Shown here: piece after piece, positions 54,094 to 64,000 of the stretch | Layout: the number at the start of each line of letters is the position of its first letter | Numbering within the stretch: the stretch's first letter is position 1 | Translations under genes and position numbers: made by a program | Notes under the pieces: generated by a model | What the model saw: the letters and a program-made list of their open reading frames with translations, nothing else | What the model was told of the DNA's origin: nothing | Database searches by the model: none | Assembly: GCA_022478985.1 (NCBI GenBank) | Contig: JAKSZP010007908.1 | Span: forward strand, 1-64,000 | Direction of reading: 5' to 3' | DNA: 64,000 nt | Source: Massospora cicadina | Taxonomy: Eukaryota > Entomophthoromycota > Entomophthoromycetes > Entomophthorales > Entomophthoraceae

Positions 54094-55984
54094 CAATTTA
54101 TTTGAGGTACGCCGACCAGGGGACGGACAGTACCAACCACAACACTCAAAACGGCAAAACAAACTACTAACCATGTGGGAAGCAGAAACTGCTTAACCCG
54201 CCATGGCAGAGGGTGAGGAGGGGTCAGGGGGTTGGTTTTCAGAAAGACCCACCTCGATCAAGGGGTGTTGGTTACAGTACCAGATCAGAGCAGAGAGCCA
54301 GGGCGTTGGGGCATCTGCATAGTGGGGGCTGAGGTCAGCGTAGTGGGAGTTTTCCACTTCTTCATCAAGATAATGATGGGAAAGTGTTTCAACAAAAGCT
54401 GCGAGGAGAACTTCAGCTTCTTTGCGGGCTTCAGGAAGTTGGGTGAAAAGGGAGATACTGTGGCGGGTGATTTTGGCTGAGGGGTTGAATGAAGCAAGCG
54501 TTGCGACATTCATAACAGCGATTTCAGCATCATTAAATAGTTTTGAGATGTCACTGCAGGGAGATTCAGGGAAGTTGGGGGGAAGAAGATGGTGGGCAGG
54601 CCATGCTGGAGCTGAGCCACTGACTGGTCCACAGCAGTGCGTAGTTTTGGGCAATGAGGAGAGGCCACCGCAGCTAAGGCGAGCTGGTGGTCACTTTGGA
54701 AGGGGGCTGTATTGGGTAGAGGAGCAAAATGGCGAGGGGTAGGGGTTTCATCGAAGTCATGAAGGAAATACTGCCCGACCATAATCGCCATGGCAGAGAG
54801 AATGACCTGTATGCTTACTATTGAGGATATTACCTGATTCGTCAGTTTCAGCCAATAGATCCCATGGATTTTGGTTCATTGTAATAGTGGCGTTTAAATT
54901 TGAGTGGGTAGGATTGGGCGAATGGGCAGCTGCTTGGGTGCGAATGTTGGTCCAAGCATTGCTCTGATTGGCTGGCGTAGATTTAGGTGGGAGAGTGAGG
55001 ATGGAGGTTTTGGGTGGGGCTGATTTTCCATGTGGGCCCACTGAACGAGATTGGAGGGTGGGAGGGGGCAGCAAAGCGCCCCATACTGAACCTCCAGAGG
55101 GGGGCTTAGAAGCTGCATCAGCGGATTTGGCCTTAGGGCATGCTCTTTTTGCATGGTCGAGGCCAAAGCAGAGGGAAAAAATCTGCCTACCATTATTGAC
55201 CCGAGCCCAAAAGAAATGATCAGGTGCTGCAGCCACACTAGCGCGGGGTGGGATTTGTTGGGCTATGGTAGGGTGGTGTGGTATGATGGTGGCTGTTGCA
55301 TGAGGAGCAGCAAGGCGTTCTGCACCAGATGGAATGGCAAAGATGAGGCTGGGCTGAGTGCCATAAGCCATGAGCCCCATGACCAACTGGTCATACAAAA
55401 CCTGGGGTGGAAGGTGGGATGGGAGATTTGCAAAGGATACTACTAGCGTGGTGTCTGAAGGGAGGCGAGTACTGGTTGTGGGAATGGGGTTTTTTTTAAA
55501 TTAGAGGAGTTTGTGCTGCCGCTTCAGCATCCTCCTCAGATTGGAACCCAACGTCAAAGTAGCCCTTAAAAGGGCGGAAGTCTATAAAGCCAGCTGGCGC
55601 AAAGGCTGTAGTGGCTAGGTCAATAATTGCCTTATCAGCATATGGGAACAAACGCCCATAGTCCACTCTGAGGCAATAGCGAATAGCAGAGTGAGGGAGG
55701 GCGAGAGGATGGGGGCGAGAAGGGTGGACGCGCGCCAGGTGGAGCGCTAAGTCTCGTGGGGGGACAAAACGGTTGGAAGCAGTGGGTGGGCTGTTTGAAC
55801 CCGTCCAAACGCGCTTGCCTGCAGGGCGGAAAACGCTAGGTGGGGGTTCACTGCTGCCCCACACTGGGGTGGCAGGCGGCAGAGCCAAGGACATCAAAGA
55901 ATAGGTTTGGGAAGATGGCTGTGGATAAATTATCTTAAATTTAAAATCGCTCAAAAGTGACTTTGAGCGGTTAAAGAAGATCCT
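54094..55984 (-). mobile_element. Half-LINE alpha-2, full-length ORF1-only element
   Basis: A 1891-bp minus-strand element bounded by the perfect 19-bp duplication TATTTTTGACCAATATGTT (54075-54093 and 55985-56003). Its 3' tail on the minus strand reads TGTCCGTCCCCTGGTCGGC, then CTCAAATAAATTG. Near the 5' end there is a perfect 8-bp stem, CGCTCAAA/TTTGAGCG (55969-55948). It closely matches alpha-1 in length and sequence, and its perfect duplication suggests a later insertion than beta. Confidence 0.93.
54193..55954 (-). pseudogene. ORF1-type protein of half-LINE alpha-2 (few breaks)
   Basis: This is the best-preserved alpha copy, in three long frames. 55954-55496 covers the N terminus and RRM-like part ('AGFIDFRPFKGYFDVGFQSE'). 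55398-54757 (213 codons) covers 'LVMGLMAYGTQPSLIFAIPS', the knuckle (FSLCFGLDHAKRAC; the first Cys is Phe), the Pro-rich linker and 'NPWDLLAETDESGNIL'. 54791-54193 covers the C-terminal domain ('SDHQLALAAVASPHCPKL', 'ITRHSISLFTQLPEARKEAE', 'ADAPTPWLSALIWYCNQ'). Breaks are an A-run indel with a stop near 55500 and frame changes near 54780 and 54650. Confidence 0.8.
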
Positions 55985-56003
55985 TATTTTTGACCAATAT
56001 GTT

Positions 56004-57112
56004 AGTATAATAATTTGTAAATATCCTTCTAGGTTAAGATTTTAATTATATGGCTTGATAATCGACTTCTATCTAAACCAAATGTATATATTGTTTCAGT
56101 TATACACCTCTTTTTTATTTCTGAGGTTTAAATAATGAAATTTAGTAATAAAATCCTGAATGGTTCATGTAAATTGTAATTTAAACTTTTTGATTAGAAA
56201 AGCTGTTGATAGGTATTTTTAGCTACCTAAGTTATCCATCAGAGATTTAACTCTTTGGCAGATAAAATTAACCAAAAATATCTTATCCAAATCAGCCCTA
56301 TTCAAACCATAAACTTTATTAAGCTAGGGTTACATATAAGAATTGTGGGGCTTAAGGATTTATCTAAACTAAAAGGTTGGTAATATGCTTTTCTCCATTA
56401 GTTTAGACTTACCTGATTGCTAAGTAATAAGAATGTTAATCATTAGAATGTAATGTGATTAGATTTTGAAGCTTATTTAATATAATTAAAAAGTCTATTC
56501 CTAGGCTATAAAATAAGTTGGGAAGCATAACTGGGGTATACTATAATTTTAACATAACTAGTATAAAGTTTATAGCTTAATTTATATTTAGTATTTGCAT
56601 GATGGTACATCATGTAAGCTGCACTTATCATTTACTTGAGCTCAAATAAAAATCCATTATTTGATCTCAACTTTTTACCCACTTGGCTTACAATCAGGAC
56701 TTTTTTCAAGAGCAAAAATAAATGGTGCCCAATTATAAAAAATCTTAGCTTAGCAACTTCTTGATTCCAAGGTAAAGGTAACCAAAAGATTCTACCATAA
56801 AAGTTTAAAGATTGTCAATTTGGGCTATAATCTTTGTTAGCACATTAAAAGTTAAGGGAGCCATTATGTTTTGACATATTGAGAATGTCATCTAGTTTAG
56901 TTAGCTTTACAACTAATCTGAGTAAAATGGATTTTACCAACTAATGCAAAATTCCTACTTAAGTTATATGTATAAGAAAATAAGCCAGTTGAAAAGTTTG
57001 ACATGGCTTATTTTAATATTATATATTTCCCGTGCATCTTATCCTTTAAGCTTTCCAGTATTTATCCTCTTTAAAGTTATAAAGTTTGCACCGCTTCACT
57101 TTTTGGCTCTAT
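56004..57112. other. AT-rich intergenic stretch
   Basis: No gene or element is recognisable. It has low GC and frequent short palindromes. Confidence 0.4.
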
Positions 57113-57290
57113 AGCATGGATACCCAGTGGTAGAGTATGGATTCAATGACCACTGTCTCCTAAGTTTGGTCCTAGGCTGTACTTTGGGTAGGGGACAATT
57201 ATGACTGTGTTGGCGTTGCACACCAATACTTAAACTGAGATAGTGAATATCAAGGTGGTCCATTGAGTTTCTGGCATTAGGGCTTCCACT
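57113..57290 (+). mobile_element. tRNA-headed SINE fragment, kin of 34111-34410
   Basis: The head reads GGATACCCAGTGGTAGAGTA (A-box-like) and AAGTTTGGTCC (B-box-like). The body continues through ACTTTGGGTAGGGGACAA and GACTGTGTTGGCGTTGC, matching the minus strand of the SINE in Gypsy-G. Homology fades after about 57285 and no LINE-type tail was found, so it is 3'-truncated or diverged. Confidence 0.68.
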
Positions 57291-58425
57291 TTTGAGCTCA
57301 ATGGTGCTGTTGGGATCATGGGTGTATTACCACGTATCTCTTGATAATTTTAGGCCAGGGGACCCAAAACTCAAGGGTGTTGGATAATACCTTTGTGCTC
57401 CTCTTGGTCAAGAGGTCTTATACTAGATACTTAGTCTGGTAAGGCAATTCCAAATAAAATATGCCAATTTTAACCTAAAATTGAAAAAAGAAGGTAAGTT
57501 TTATTAGCTTAGTATCCACAATATAAAGGAAACTAGGTGACCCATGTGAATACTTCACATCAATTCAGGTAATAGAATTCCTTATATGGCTATCCTATGG
57601 ATAATAATTAATTAATAAAAGTAGATTATTGAAAATAACAAATGATGACATACTGGCAAAAACGTATCAAAAATAAAATTTAATTTTTTACTTAATAAAC
57701 TGATTTTGAGTTATAAAAAACTATTATTAAAAATTAGTAAATATACAATTATTGTAACAAATAATTTTGAAATAAAAATTTATTTTTTGTAGTTCAAATG
57801 CAATAAATCTCTTCACATACTTGTATATTTACTAATTTTTTTATCAATTAAATTGCTATAATTTTAATCTCAAAATTATGACAACAAATGCTTGCCACCT
57901 CAATATTATTGAGGTAAAAATAGTGCTCCACTGCTTTTGCAAATGATGTATTAAAAGCTTGTTTAATCTGATTGACACGCTGTTCATACACTTATACATT
58001 GTTATACCTTTATACATTGTTTATAGGTTATTTTTGCGTTTATTCTATTCTATTCAGAGACTTTAGTGCCATCATGACACTTTATATATGTAATTTTTTA
58101 AATGAAATTTTTAAAAAGTAAGTTTTATTATCTAATCTTTTAAAAAAACATTAATTTTAAGATAATTACTTATTTTTATTAATGGAGGGAATTATAAAAT
58201 TCAAAATGGCATACAAAACATATATTGATACAATATTGAGGGAGATATTTCATATTGACAAAAAACACCTTTGAGAAATAATATATAGAGATTGAGAGGT
58301 GTCTTTGTAAAAACCCAAGCAGTTCAATCTTAGATCTATAATTTCACATGAATTGGGGATTCTGCAGCAGGCCAATTATCTCAATCAAATAGGCTTTGCT
58401 TGCAGCATGGATCAGGTTTGAACCC
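57291..58425. other. AT-rich stretch with inverted repeat
   Basis: No gene is seen. AAAAATTAGTAAATATACAA (57729-57748) and its exact inverse complement (about 57821-57840) are about 72 bases apart, with weaker extension outward (TTTTGAG-type sequence on both sides). This suggests a decayed MITE of about 180 bp. A CCTCAATATTATTGAGG palindrome lies near 57897. Confidence 0.45.
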
Positions 58426-59017
58426 TGTTGTGATTCTGATATGACTGGACAATAAGCCCTAAGTCATTATGGCGAAATGTGTATAATCTGCTTATCATGA
58501 ATATGAGTTATGATTATTTGAGCGCCTTGGGATGAGGTGATATTAGGTTGGGAAGGATAATATTGGATTACCTCCAAATCAGGAAATAAGGTGATGTCAA
58601 TGAACAATGAATAATGAGATGTCAACATATGAAAAATAATAACTGGATTGCCTCAAACTAAGGTGAACATGAATTTAATAAATGGTGAACTCTGCCAGAA
58701 CCAATAAGAACATGGAAGAACAAATAGTATAAGCAAAAGGATCAATATCAACCAAAGTTGCTGAGATATAAGCAATACAAGAAGATTGAAAGATGAGTAT
58801 TGTTAACATGAAGAAGTGAGTGGAGAAGAAGGAATCTACTGTTTTATATAAAGGAATAAAAATAGTGTGGCTTGAGCAATTTGCTTCATATTTTATTATA
58901 ATTTTTAGTTTGTCTTGTGGGCTGATGATTTCCATATTGTATATCCATTGCTCAGTGGGCTTGACCCTGCGCAAAAACCTTACAGTGTATCTCAACGTTT
59001 CTGCTGAATTTACAACA
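58426..59017 (+). repeat. Gypsy-E 5' LTR
   Basis: A 592-bp LTR, start shared with 63951-64000 (GATTCTGATATGACTGGACA), TG...CA ends, PBS two bases downstream. Confidence 0.9.
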
Positions 59018-59018
59018 G

Positions 59019-59036
59019 TGGAGCTCACTACAGGGG
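59019..59036 (+). other. Gypsy-E primer-binding site
   Basis: TGGAGCTCACTACAGGGG lies one base after the LTR. It differs by one base from the Gypsy-B site (TGGTGCTCACTACAGGGG), so the same tRNA is probably the primer. Confidence 0.75.
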
Positions 59037-59099
59037 ACCCATTGATCAACACCAAAAATAAAAAATAAAGATCCAGGTGTCAGCTATATTGCATCAGAC

Positions 59100-60060
59100 C
59101 TGCACTGGCGGGGAATTCTTCTGGTACACTAAGCCAACTGAATATGCATAAATTAGACTTGCATTGTATGCTGTGCTTAAAAGGCAGGATGATCTTCTTA
59201 AAGAGGTTTGTATTGATTAGCTGTCTCCTATTGATCATGATGGGAACATCCATGGATTCTTTAAGCAATTTGAGTTTGCAGCAAAAGGAGCTTCAGATTA
59301 GCATAAAGTGGAATTGTTAATATCCACTTTGGATGTTGGAAGAACTGACAAAGTTACTTGCTATCTTCCAACCCGTTCTGTTACTTATCAAGAAGTGAAG
59401 GATACTTGCTGTTGTATCTTGGAGGAACTGTGAAGATCGCAAAGTTGAAGGCAGATTTCTTGCCCATTGGGTTTCAGCATAATGTGACCCTCACTGCATT
59501 TGCTGATTGATTTATGGTAGAAGCCCACGTGTTAATTAAGCATGGACTTTATCCAATTCTGATGTATGCATAGCAATGACCAACACAGTGAAACCATACT
59601 GTGATCTTAACAATGTCATGGCTCCATACCTAGAGGATGACATATCCTTGCTTAAAATCGTTTAAATTTTGCACCATCTATCTGCTACCTTTCCTCCACC
59701 CAATGCAGAGCAGAACCATACCGCATATGATGCCAGACTTTATTATTTGAGGAAATTATCCCGCCTTGTTTAGAGTCCGCCTAGTAACCCCTAGCCTTAT
59801 TATCACTACGCGCCTCGCCCTCAACTGAGTTACCATCAACAGTTCAACTATTGGGCTGGGCCTGTTTACACCAAGTAACCACAGTCCAACTTTTGGTGTG
59901 ATTCATCTTATAACAATCAAGGACGCAGGCTATATGGTGTCAATTATTTTGAATGCAGTCACCCTGGGCACCTGGCATGTGGTTGCCCCCAAGCGTCAGG
60001 TCCATTACCTACTGCAGGACCAGTACAATCAGGGAAAAGTTAGAGCGGAGTAGAGATGGT
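59100..60060 (+). pseudogene. Gypsy-E Gag with damaged knuckle
   Basis: Degraded Gag-like sequence runs from near 59150. The nucleocapsid knuckle is at about 59940-59990, 'YFECSHPGHLACGCP': Cys, His and final Cys are present, but the first Cys is Tyr. Many stops precede it. Confidence 0.55.
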
Positions 60061-60489
60061 ACTCTCTATCTTTGCTATTAAAACCCCAAACGTCCCACCT
60101 GAGCCTATCTATATACATTCATTAGAAGTCCCTCAGTACAACGACAAATTCCTATATCAGCAGCTGGCTGGAGGTGCAAATGTATTGACATGAGCGCAGA
60201 CCCAGGAAATGGCGGAAGAAGGACCCCAGGAGCAACCAAAGCCTTATGCTTGTCAAATGTTTGACCAAATTTTTACATATGAGCCAGATCCATCCTCCAA
60301 TGCACCTCTCTTAAAAGGAGTAAACGCCGCCCTCCTTGTGGACGCTATTATTAAAGAATACCCTAAAGTGGGGAGGTTATTATGAGCTTCCTTGGGAAAA
60401 GAGATCCGTTAAATGTCCACATTTTAACAATCAGAATTCATCTTAATCTGAGTGTACATACTGTGACATCGTTGTAGAAAAAAACCAAA

Positions 60490-60734
60490 GTCCATGTTAA
60501 ATTGATATGGGCGCTCCAGTTAACATAGTGTCCATAAAGTTGGTGGTGAAGTTGACATTAAAACCTGATGTGGAACATCACATGGTGTATGGGACTGCGG
60601 GCGTGGAAAGCACAGTCTCTGAGGGAGCATATACTGTGCTAACTTTGCAATTTGGGTCAATTGTCATTGTAGCCCTGGTAATAGTCCTACCAAACAATAA
60701 CTATGACCTGCCAATTATAACTTCTTTTATGTGA
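60490..60734 (+). pseudogene. Gypsy-E aspartic protease
   Basis: An open stretch reads Asp-Met-Gly-Ala-Pro-Val-Asn-Ile-Val-Ser at the active site (about 60504-60533), where Met replaces the usual Ser/Thr of Asp-Ser/Thr-Gly. The following 'EGAYTVLTLQFGSIVIVALV' and 'NNNYDLPIITSFM' fit the second half of a retroviral-type protease. Confidence 0.65.
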
Positions 60735-61430
60735 CACTTTGGGGCTGTTGTTGATATGATGGCGGAGACCTTCAAATTCTGGGGCAGCGGATCCCAATTT
60801 ACTTCACCTCCAGCGGAGTGCCAAAGAATCTGGTGCACATGGTTTATATCAACCTAAAATATAGTGATGGGGTGATTCCAGTTTGCTACCATAGACTAAA
60901 GGGCAAGACCTGAGCCCTTCCCAACAGATATACGAATGATAAGGGCTGCTGATCAGAGCAGCTGAGATGATGTCCATCCCCTTAAGTCACCAAGTGATAA
61001 CAAACACCAAATTGGTTGTAGAAGTGCCAGACAGACTCTATGAAGAAGTTATTGGTCTTTATCAGCAATTGCTGCTTGAGATCCACGTGGCTCCAGGAAT
61101 AATACTTCCAGGCTTGTGGAGATCAAGGTTTTATTAGTGAATCTACAGAACGAACCAAAGCAAATATTCTGGCATCAATAGTGGCATATTTACACCTGAC
61201 CCCAGATGAGAAGGTCCTTCAGGTTCATGAGTTCAGGTTGCTGGATGAATTTGGTTTACCCATCAAACCGCAGCTCAGCGTAACGTTGGTGGTACAGCAT
61301 AAAAAGTTAATGGGGTTATCAGAAGACCAGTGTGATCAGTAAATAGCTTTATTTGAAAAAATGCAAGGTCATCTTTGCTGCCAACAACCATGACTTAGGA
61401 TGTGCGTGAGGAGTTGTACATCAACTGAAC

Positions 61431-62054
61431 ATGGGTGATCATCCTCCCATCAGGTCTCAGCCAATTTGCTTATCTAGAGCAACAGAAGAAGTCATCACTG
61501 AGGAAATTGATAAGCTGCTATACCAAGAGATGCTTAAACCATTTAAGAGTCCGTGGTCTTCACCCATTCTATTTGTCAAAAAGAAGGATGGTACCAACTG
61601 GGTAATAATAGACTAACAGAAGCTCAACAGCATTACCAAAAAGGACTCATACCCCTTGCTGCAAATCAATAATGTCTTGGATTAATTGGGAGGAGCTTGT
61701 TACTTCTCAGAAATGGATTTGATATCCAGTTAATGGCAAATTGAGTTGCCCACAGCGGAACAGGAGAAATGCGCCATTATCATGTCCAAGGGGCTTTTCC
61801 AACCGACCCATATGCCTCAAGGGCTATGTAAAACCCCGGCTACATTACAGAGGGCCATAAATACCATCATAGATGACATAAAGCTGCTGTGCGTTCTCAT
61901 GTACCTTGATGACACCAATGTATTCTCCCGCATGTTTTCCAAAAACCTTACACATTTGGAGGAGGTATTCCACCGGCTGTCTGAGGCCAACACCAAGATC
62001 AAGCCCCAGAAATGCCACTTTTTCAAGGTCCAGCTGGGTACCTTGGGTTTGTAG
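61431..62054 (+). pseudogene. Gypsy-E reverse transcriptase (broken)
   Basis: 61431-61616 holds 'EEVITEEIDKLLYQEMLKPF' and 'SSPILFVKKKDGTNWVIID'. After stops, 61746-62054 holds 'MPQGLCKTPATLQRAINTII' and the intact catalytic box YLDD (61902-61913), then 'HLEEVFHRLSEANTKIKPQK'. This closely parallels Gypsy-B. Confidence 0.85.
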
Positions 62055-62560
62055 TAAATGTAACATGGCTTAAACCTCAAGCCACCAAGGTGAAGGCTAT
62101 CCAAAAGATGACTGCGCCCACCAGTAAGCATGGCATCCAGGTATTTTTGGGGATGGTCGGCTACAACCGCCATTTTATACCTAATTTTAGCTGTATTTGA
62201 GGTCCACTATACAAGTTACTAAAGAAGGATGTCATGTTCAGTTGGGCGGAATGCCATCAATACTCCTTTGGTGCACTTTGGACGGCATTTATTAATGCGC
62301 CAGTGCTACGCTATCCAAACTTTGAAAAGAAATTTATTGTACATATGGATGCATCCCTTTCCACTGTTGGGGCAGTTCTGTCCCAGAAAGGCAATGAAGA
62401 AAAGGAGCACCCAGTTGCATGGTGTAGCCGTAGCTTGAACTGTCATGAACGCAATTACACTGTGACCAAATGGGAGTTCTTAGTGGTGATCTATACTTAA
62501 TTAAAATTCAGGGTATATTTGCATGGACTCAAATTAAAGCCGTTACAGATCATGCCTTGA
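62055..62560 (+). pseudogene. Gypsy-E RNase H (broken)
   Basis: 62012-62200 carries the RT connection ('GIQVFLGMVGYNRHFIPNF'). 62234-62500 carries RNase H: 'FINAPVLRYPNFEKKFIVHM', 'DASLSTVGAVLSQKG', 'HPVAWCSRSLNCHERNYTVT'. The Asp of 'MDAS' is present. Confidence 0.8.
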
Positions 62561-62879
62561 ACGCTGATTGCAGAACCTCAAAGAGTCTGAGGGGCGTCTA
62601 TCCCAATGGGCCCTTAACCTGCAGGCTTACAATTTCAAGATTCTTCACTGACCTGGAGCCAAACACCAAAATTCAGACTGCTTATCGTGATTACCAAGAA
62701 TTGCAGTTATGACGGATCTCAGTGATGTAATGTATGATAAAATGCTCAGCGGCCAATACAATGACAAACCACCACAAGTAGTAAAGGCGCTAAATGAAAT
62801 GTGAGCTAATACTTTCCAGTGGAATGGATATTTGTACAAGTGGATTGGCGATTCTATGGTGAACTTCTTAGTGACCCTC

Positions 62880-63930
62880 AGCACGGTCTGATATCATTAT
62901 GAGCGCACATAAGGCAGTCAGATATGGTGGCGTGCACAAGACATGAATTGTTGCAGCCTCAGTATTACTGGGAAAGCATGAACTTTAATTTCTTGAAACC
63001 ATCCCCTGCTGCCACCAGTGCCAAGTGGAAAAGCTGTTTCACCAGAAGACCTCATACTGGTTAGTGAAACTTCACTTTACTTGGCATACAATTTTCATTA
63101 ATATCATTGACCCTCTGCCAATAGAAGCTAACCGGTCCAAGTACATTCTGGTGGTGATTGACCACTTGACCAGGTGGGTTAAAGCAAGGGCGATATGATA
63201 TTTGGGGGCTGTCACATTGGCCAAATTTATAATGGAATTTATTATCCAGCAACATGGCTGTCCTCAGTTCCTCCTTACCAATAATGAAAATGACTTTTCT
63301 TCCCAAATATTTTTTGAGCTGAACGAGCTTATGGCCATTTTCAGGGTTTTAACAATTCTATACCACCCTGAGTCTAGTGGGATAGTTGAGCAATTGAATG
63401 GAACTTTAGTGAGCATACTCCATACACTGGTAGCGGATTGACCTTCAGACTGGAGTTCCCTCCTGTCCAACGCTGTCTTCACATATAACGTCAGCTATCA
63501 TTTTTGCCACATGGAAAAGCCCCTTTCAATTACTGTATGGACGACAACCTGCTCTTCTGGATCTTCTCTATGCTTATGTAGAAGATACTGGCGGAATGGA
63601 CCCACAACGTTATCTGATGACTCTAGATGACATGATAATCAAATTGCAAACCAAAGCGTACTCAATCAGCCTATCCAAGAAGATAAAGAATCAGGCTTCC
63701 AATCAGGTACAGCGTAACGGGCTAGCCCAGTTCAAAGTTGGGGACATGATTCTATTCCAAAAAACATGGGTTTGGGTGGAAACACAAATTGGCCAGTATC
63801 TGGATTGGTCCATTTGAAGTTATTGAGAAAACAGGTATCAACAACTATACAATCAAGGACCCTACTAGTGGTCAGATTACAACCAAGTGCACGCAAAGTT
63901 CCTCAGAGTGTATAAGCAATAGGAGCCTTA
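62880..63930 (+). pseudogene. Gypsy-E integrase (broken)
   Basis: The zinc-binding part near 62930-63050 is fragmentary. The core shows 'VVIDHLTRWVK' (about 63152-63185), then 63202-63441 with 'FLLTNNENDFSSQIFFELNE' (Asn where the second catalytic Asp is expected) and 'YHPESSGIVEQLNG' (Glu present). The C terminus (63596-63930) has 'FKVGDMILFQKTWVWVETQI' and, in a shifted frame, 'GPFEVIEKTG' (GPY/F type). Gypsy-B has the same Asp-to-Asn change. Confidence 0.82.
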
Positions 63931-63950
63931 TCGTCCAGTCAAGGAGGGTA

Positions 63951-64000
63951 TGTCATGATTCTGATATGACTGGACAACAAGCCCCTAAGTCATTATGGCG
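63951..64000 (+). repeat. Gypsy-E 3' LTR (first 50 bases)
   Basis: It matches the start of the left LTR and is truncated by the window end. The purine tract AAGGAGGGTA is immediately upstream. Confidence 0.88.

Larger units (their letters stand above)
58426..64000 (+). mobile_element. Gypsy-E, Ty3/gypsy element running off the window end
   Basis: The left LTR (58426-59017, 592 bp) begins TGTTGTGATTCTG and ends TTACAACA. The right LTR begins at 63951 (TGTCATGATTCTG) directly after the purine tract AAGGAGGGTA. The PBS TGGAGCTCACTACAGGGG starts at 59019. Gag, PR, RT, RNase H and integrase run on the plus strand, all degraded. RT and integrase resemble Gypsy-B, and PBS and tract are alike, so the two share a lineage. 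The right LTR is cut by the window end, so the target duplication cannot be checked. Confidence 0.92.

Noticed and set aside
57121..57185. tRNA gene
   Set aside because: Only A- and B-box-like parts are present; no acceptor stem or proper cloverleaf, and the sequence continues as a SINE body.
58675..59055. 126-codon minus-strand ORF in the Gypsy-E LTR
   Set aside because: It lies across the LTR and PBS on the opposite strand with hydrophobic low-complexity sequence; a chance frame.

Overview
This window is a eukaryotic nuclear region made almost entirely of retrotransposons inserted into one another. There is no recognisable host gene, no rRNA or functional tRNA gene, and no bacterial-type operon. 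The element mix is Ty3/gypsy LTR elements (some with chromodomains), APE-endonuclease LINEs, tRNA-headed SINEs and a piggyBac-type MITE. With AT-rich spacers, this suggests the repeat-rich genome of a filamentous fungus or a similar eukaryote. The taxon is inference only, because no host gene is available to place it. Nearly every reading frame carries stops and frameshifts, so this is old, decaying heterochromatin-like DNA.

Layout. Gypsy-A (+, bases 1-3856, resuming 15878-16486) is the oldest layer. A piggyBac-type MITE (536-756, TTAA duplication) sits in its protease region. Gypsy-B (-, 3857-15872, 1.1-kb LTRs, duplication GGGAA) split its chromodomain. Gypsy-G (16492-34635, about 750-bp LTRs, duplication ACCAC, no gag-pol) was itself invaded. 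Its left LTR holds LINE-C (16769-22000), a half-LINE of family beta (22222-24689) and one of family gamma (24770-26693). Its interior holds LINE-D (27760-33024), and its right LTR holds a SINE (34111-34410). Beyond it lie an unidentified coding remnant and AT-rich DNA, LINE-E (-, 38382-43662), Gypsy-F (+, 43721-49419, duplication GTAGG), a SINE-like unit (49535-50040), another gamma half-LINE (50834-52750), a hairpin-dense GC-rich block (53070-53300), an alpha half-LINE (-, 54094-55984), AT-rich DNA with a SINE fragment, and Gypsy-E (+, from 58426 past the window end).

The most interesting content is a set of 1.9-kb 'half-LINEs'. Five full-length copies from three families, plus one 5'-truncated copy, each carry a single ORF1-like protein (RRM-like region, CCHC knuckle, conserved C-terminal domain) and no endonuclease or reverse transcriptase. 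Target-site duplications of 12-19 bp bound five of the six copies exactly; the beta copy has a degraded one. Most share a 3' tail with the LINEs and SINEs here, and most share a small 5' hairpin whose stem sequence differs between families while pairing is kept. The simplest reading is that one LINE-type reverse transcriptase mobilised LINEs, ORF1-only elements and SINEs through a common 3' end.
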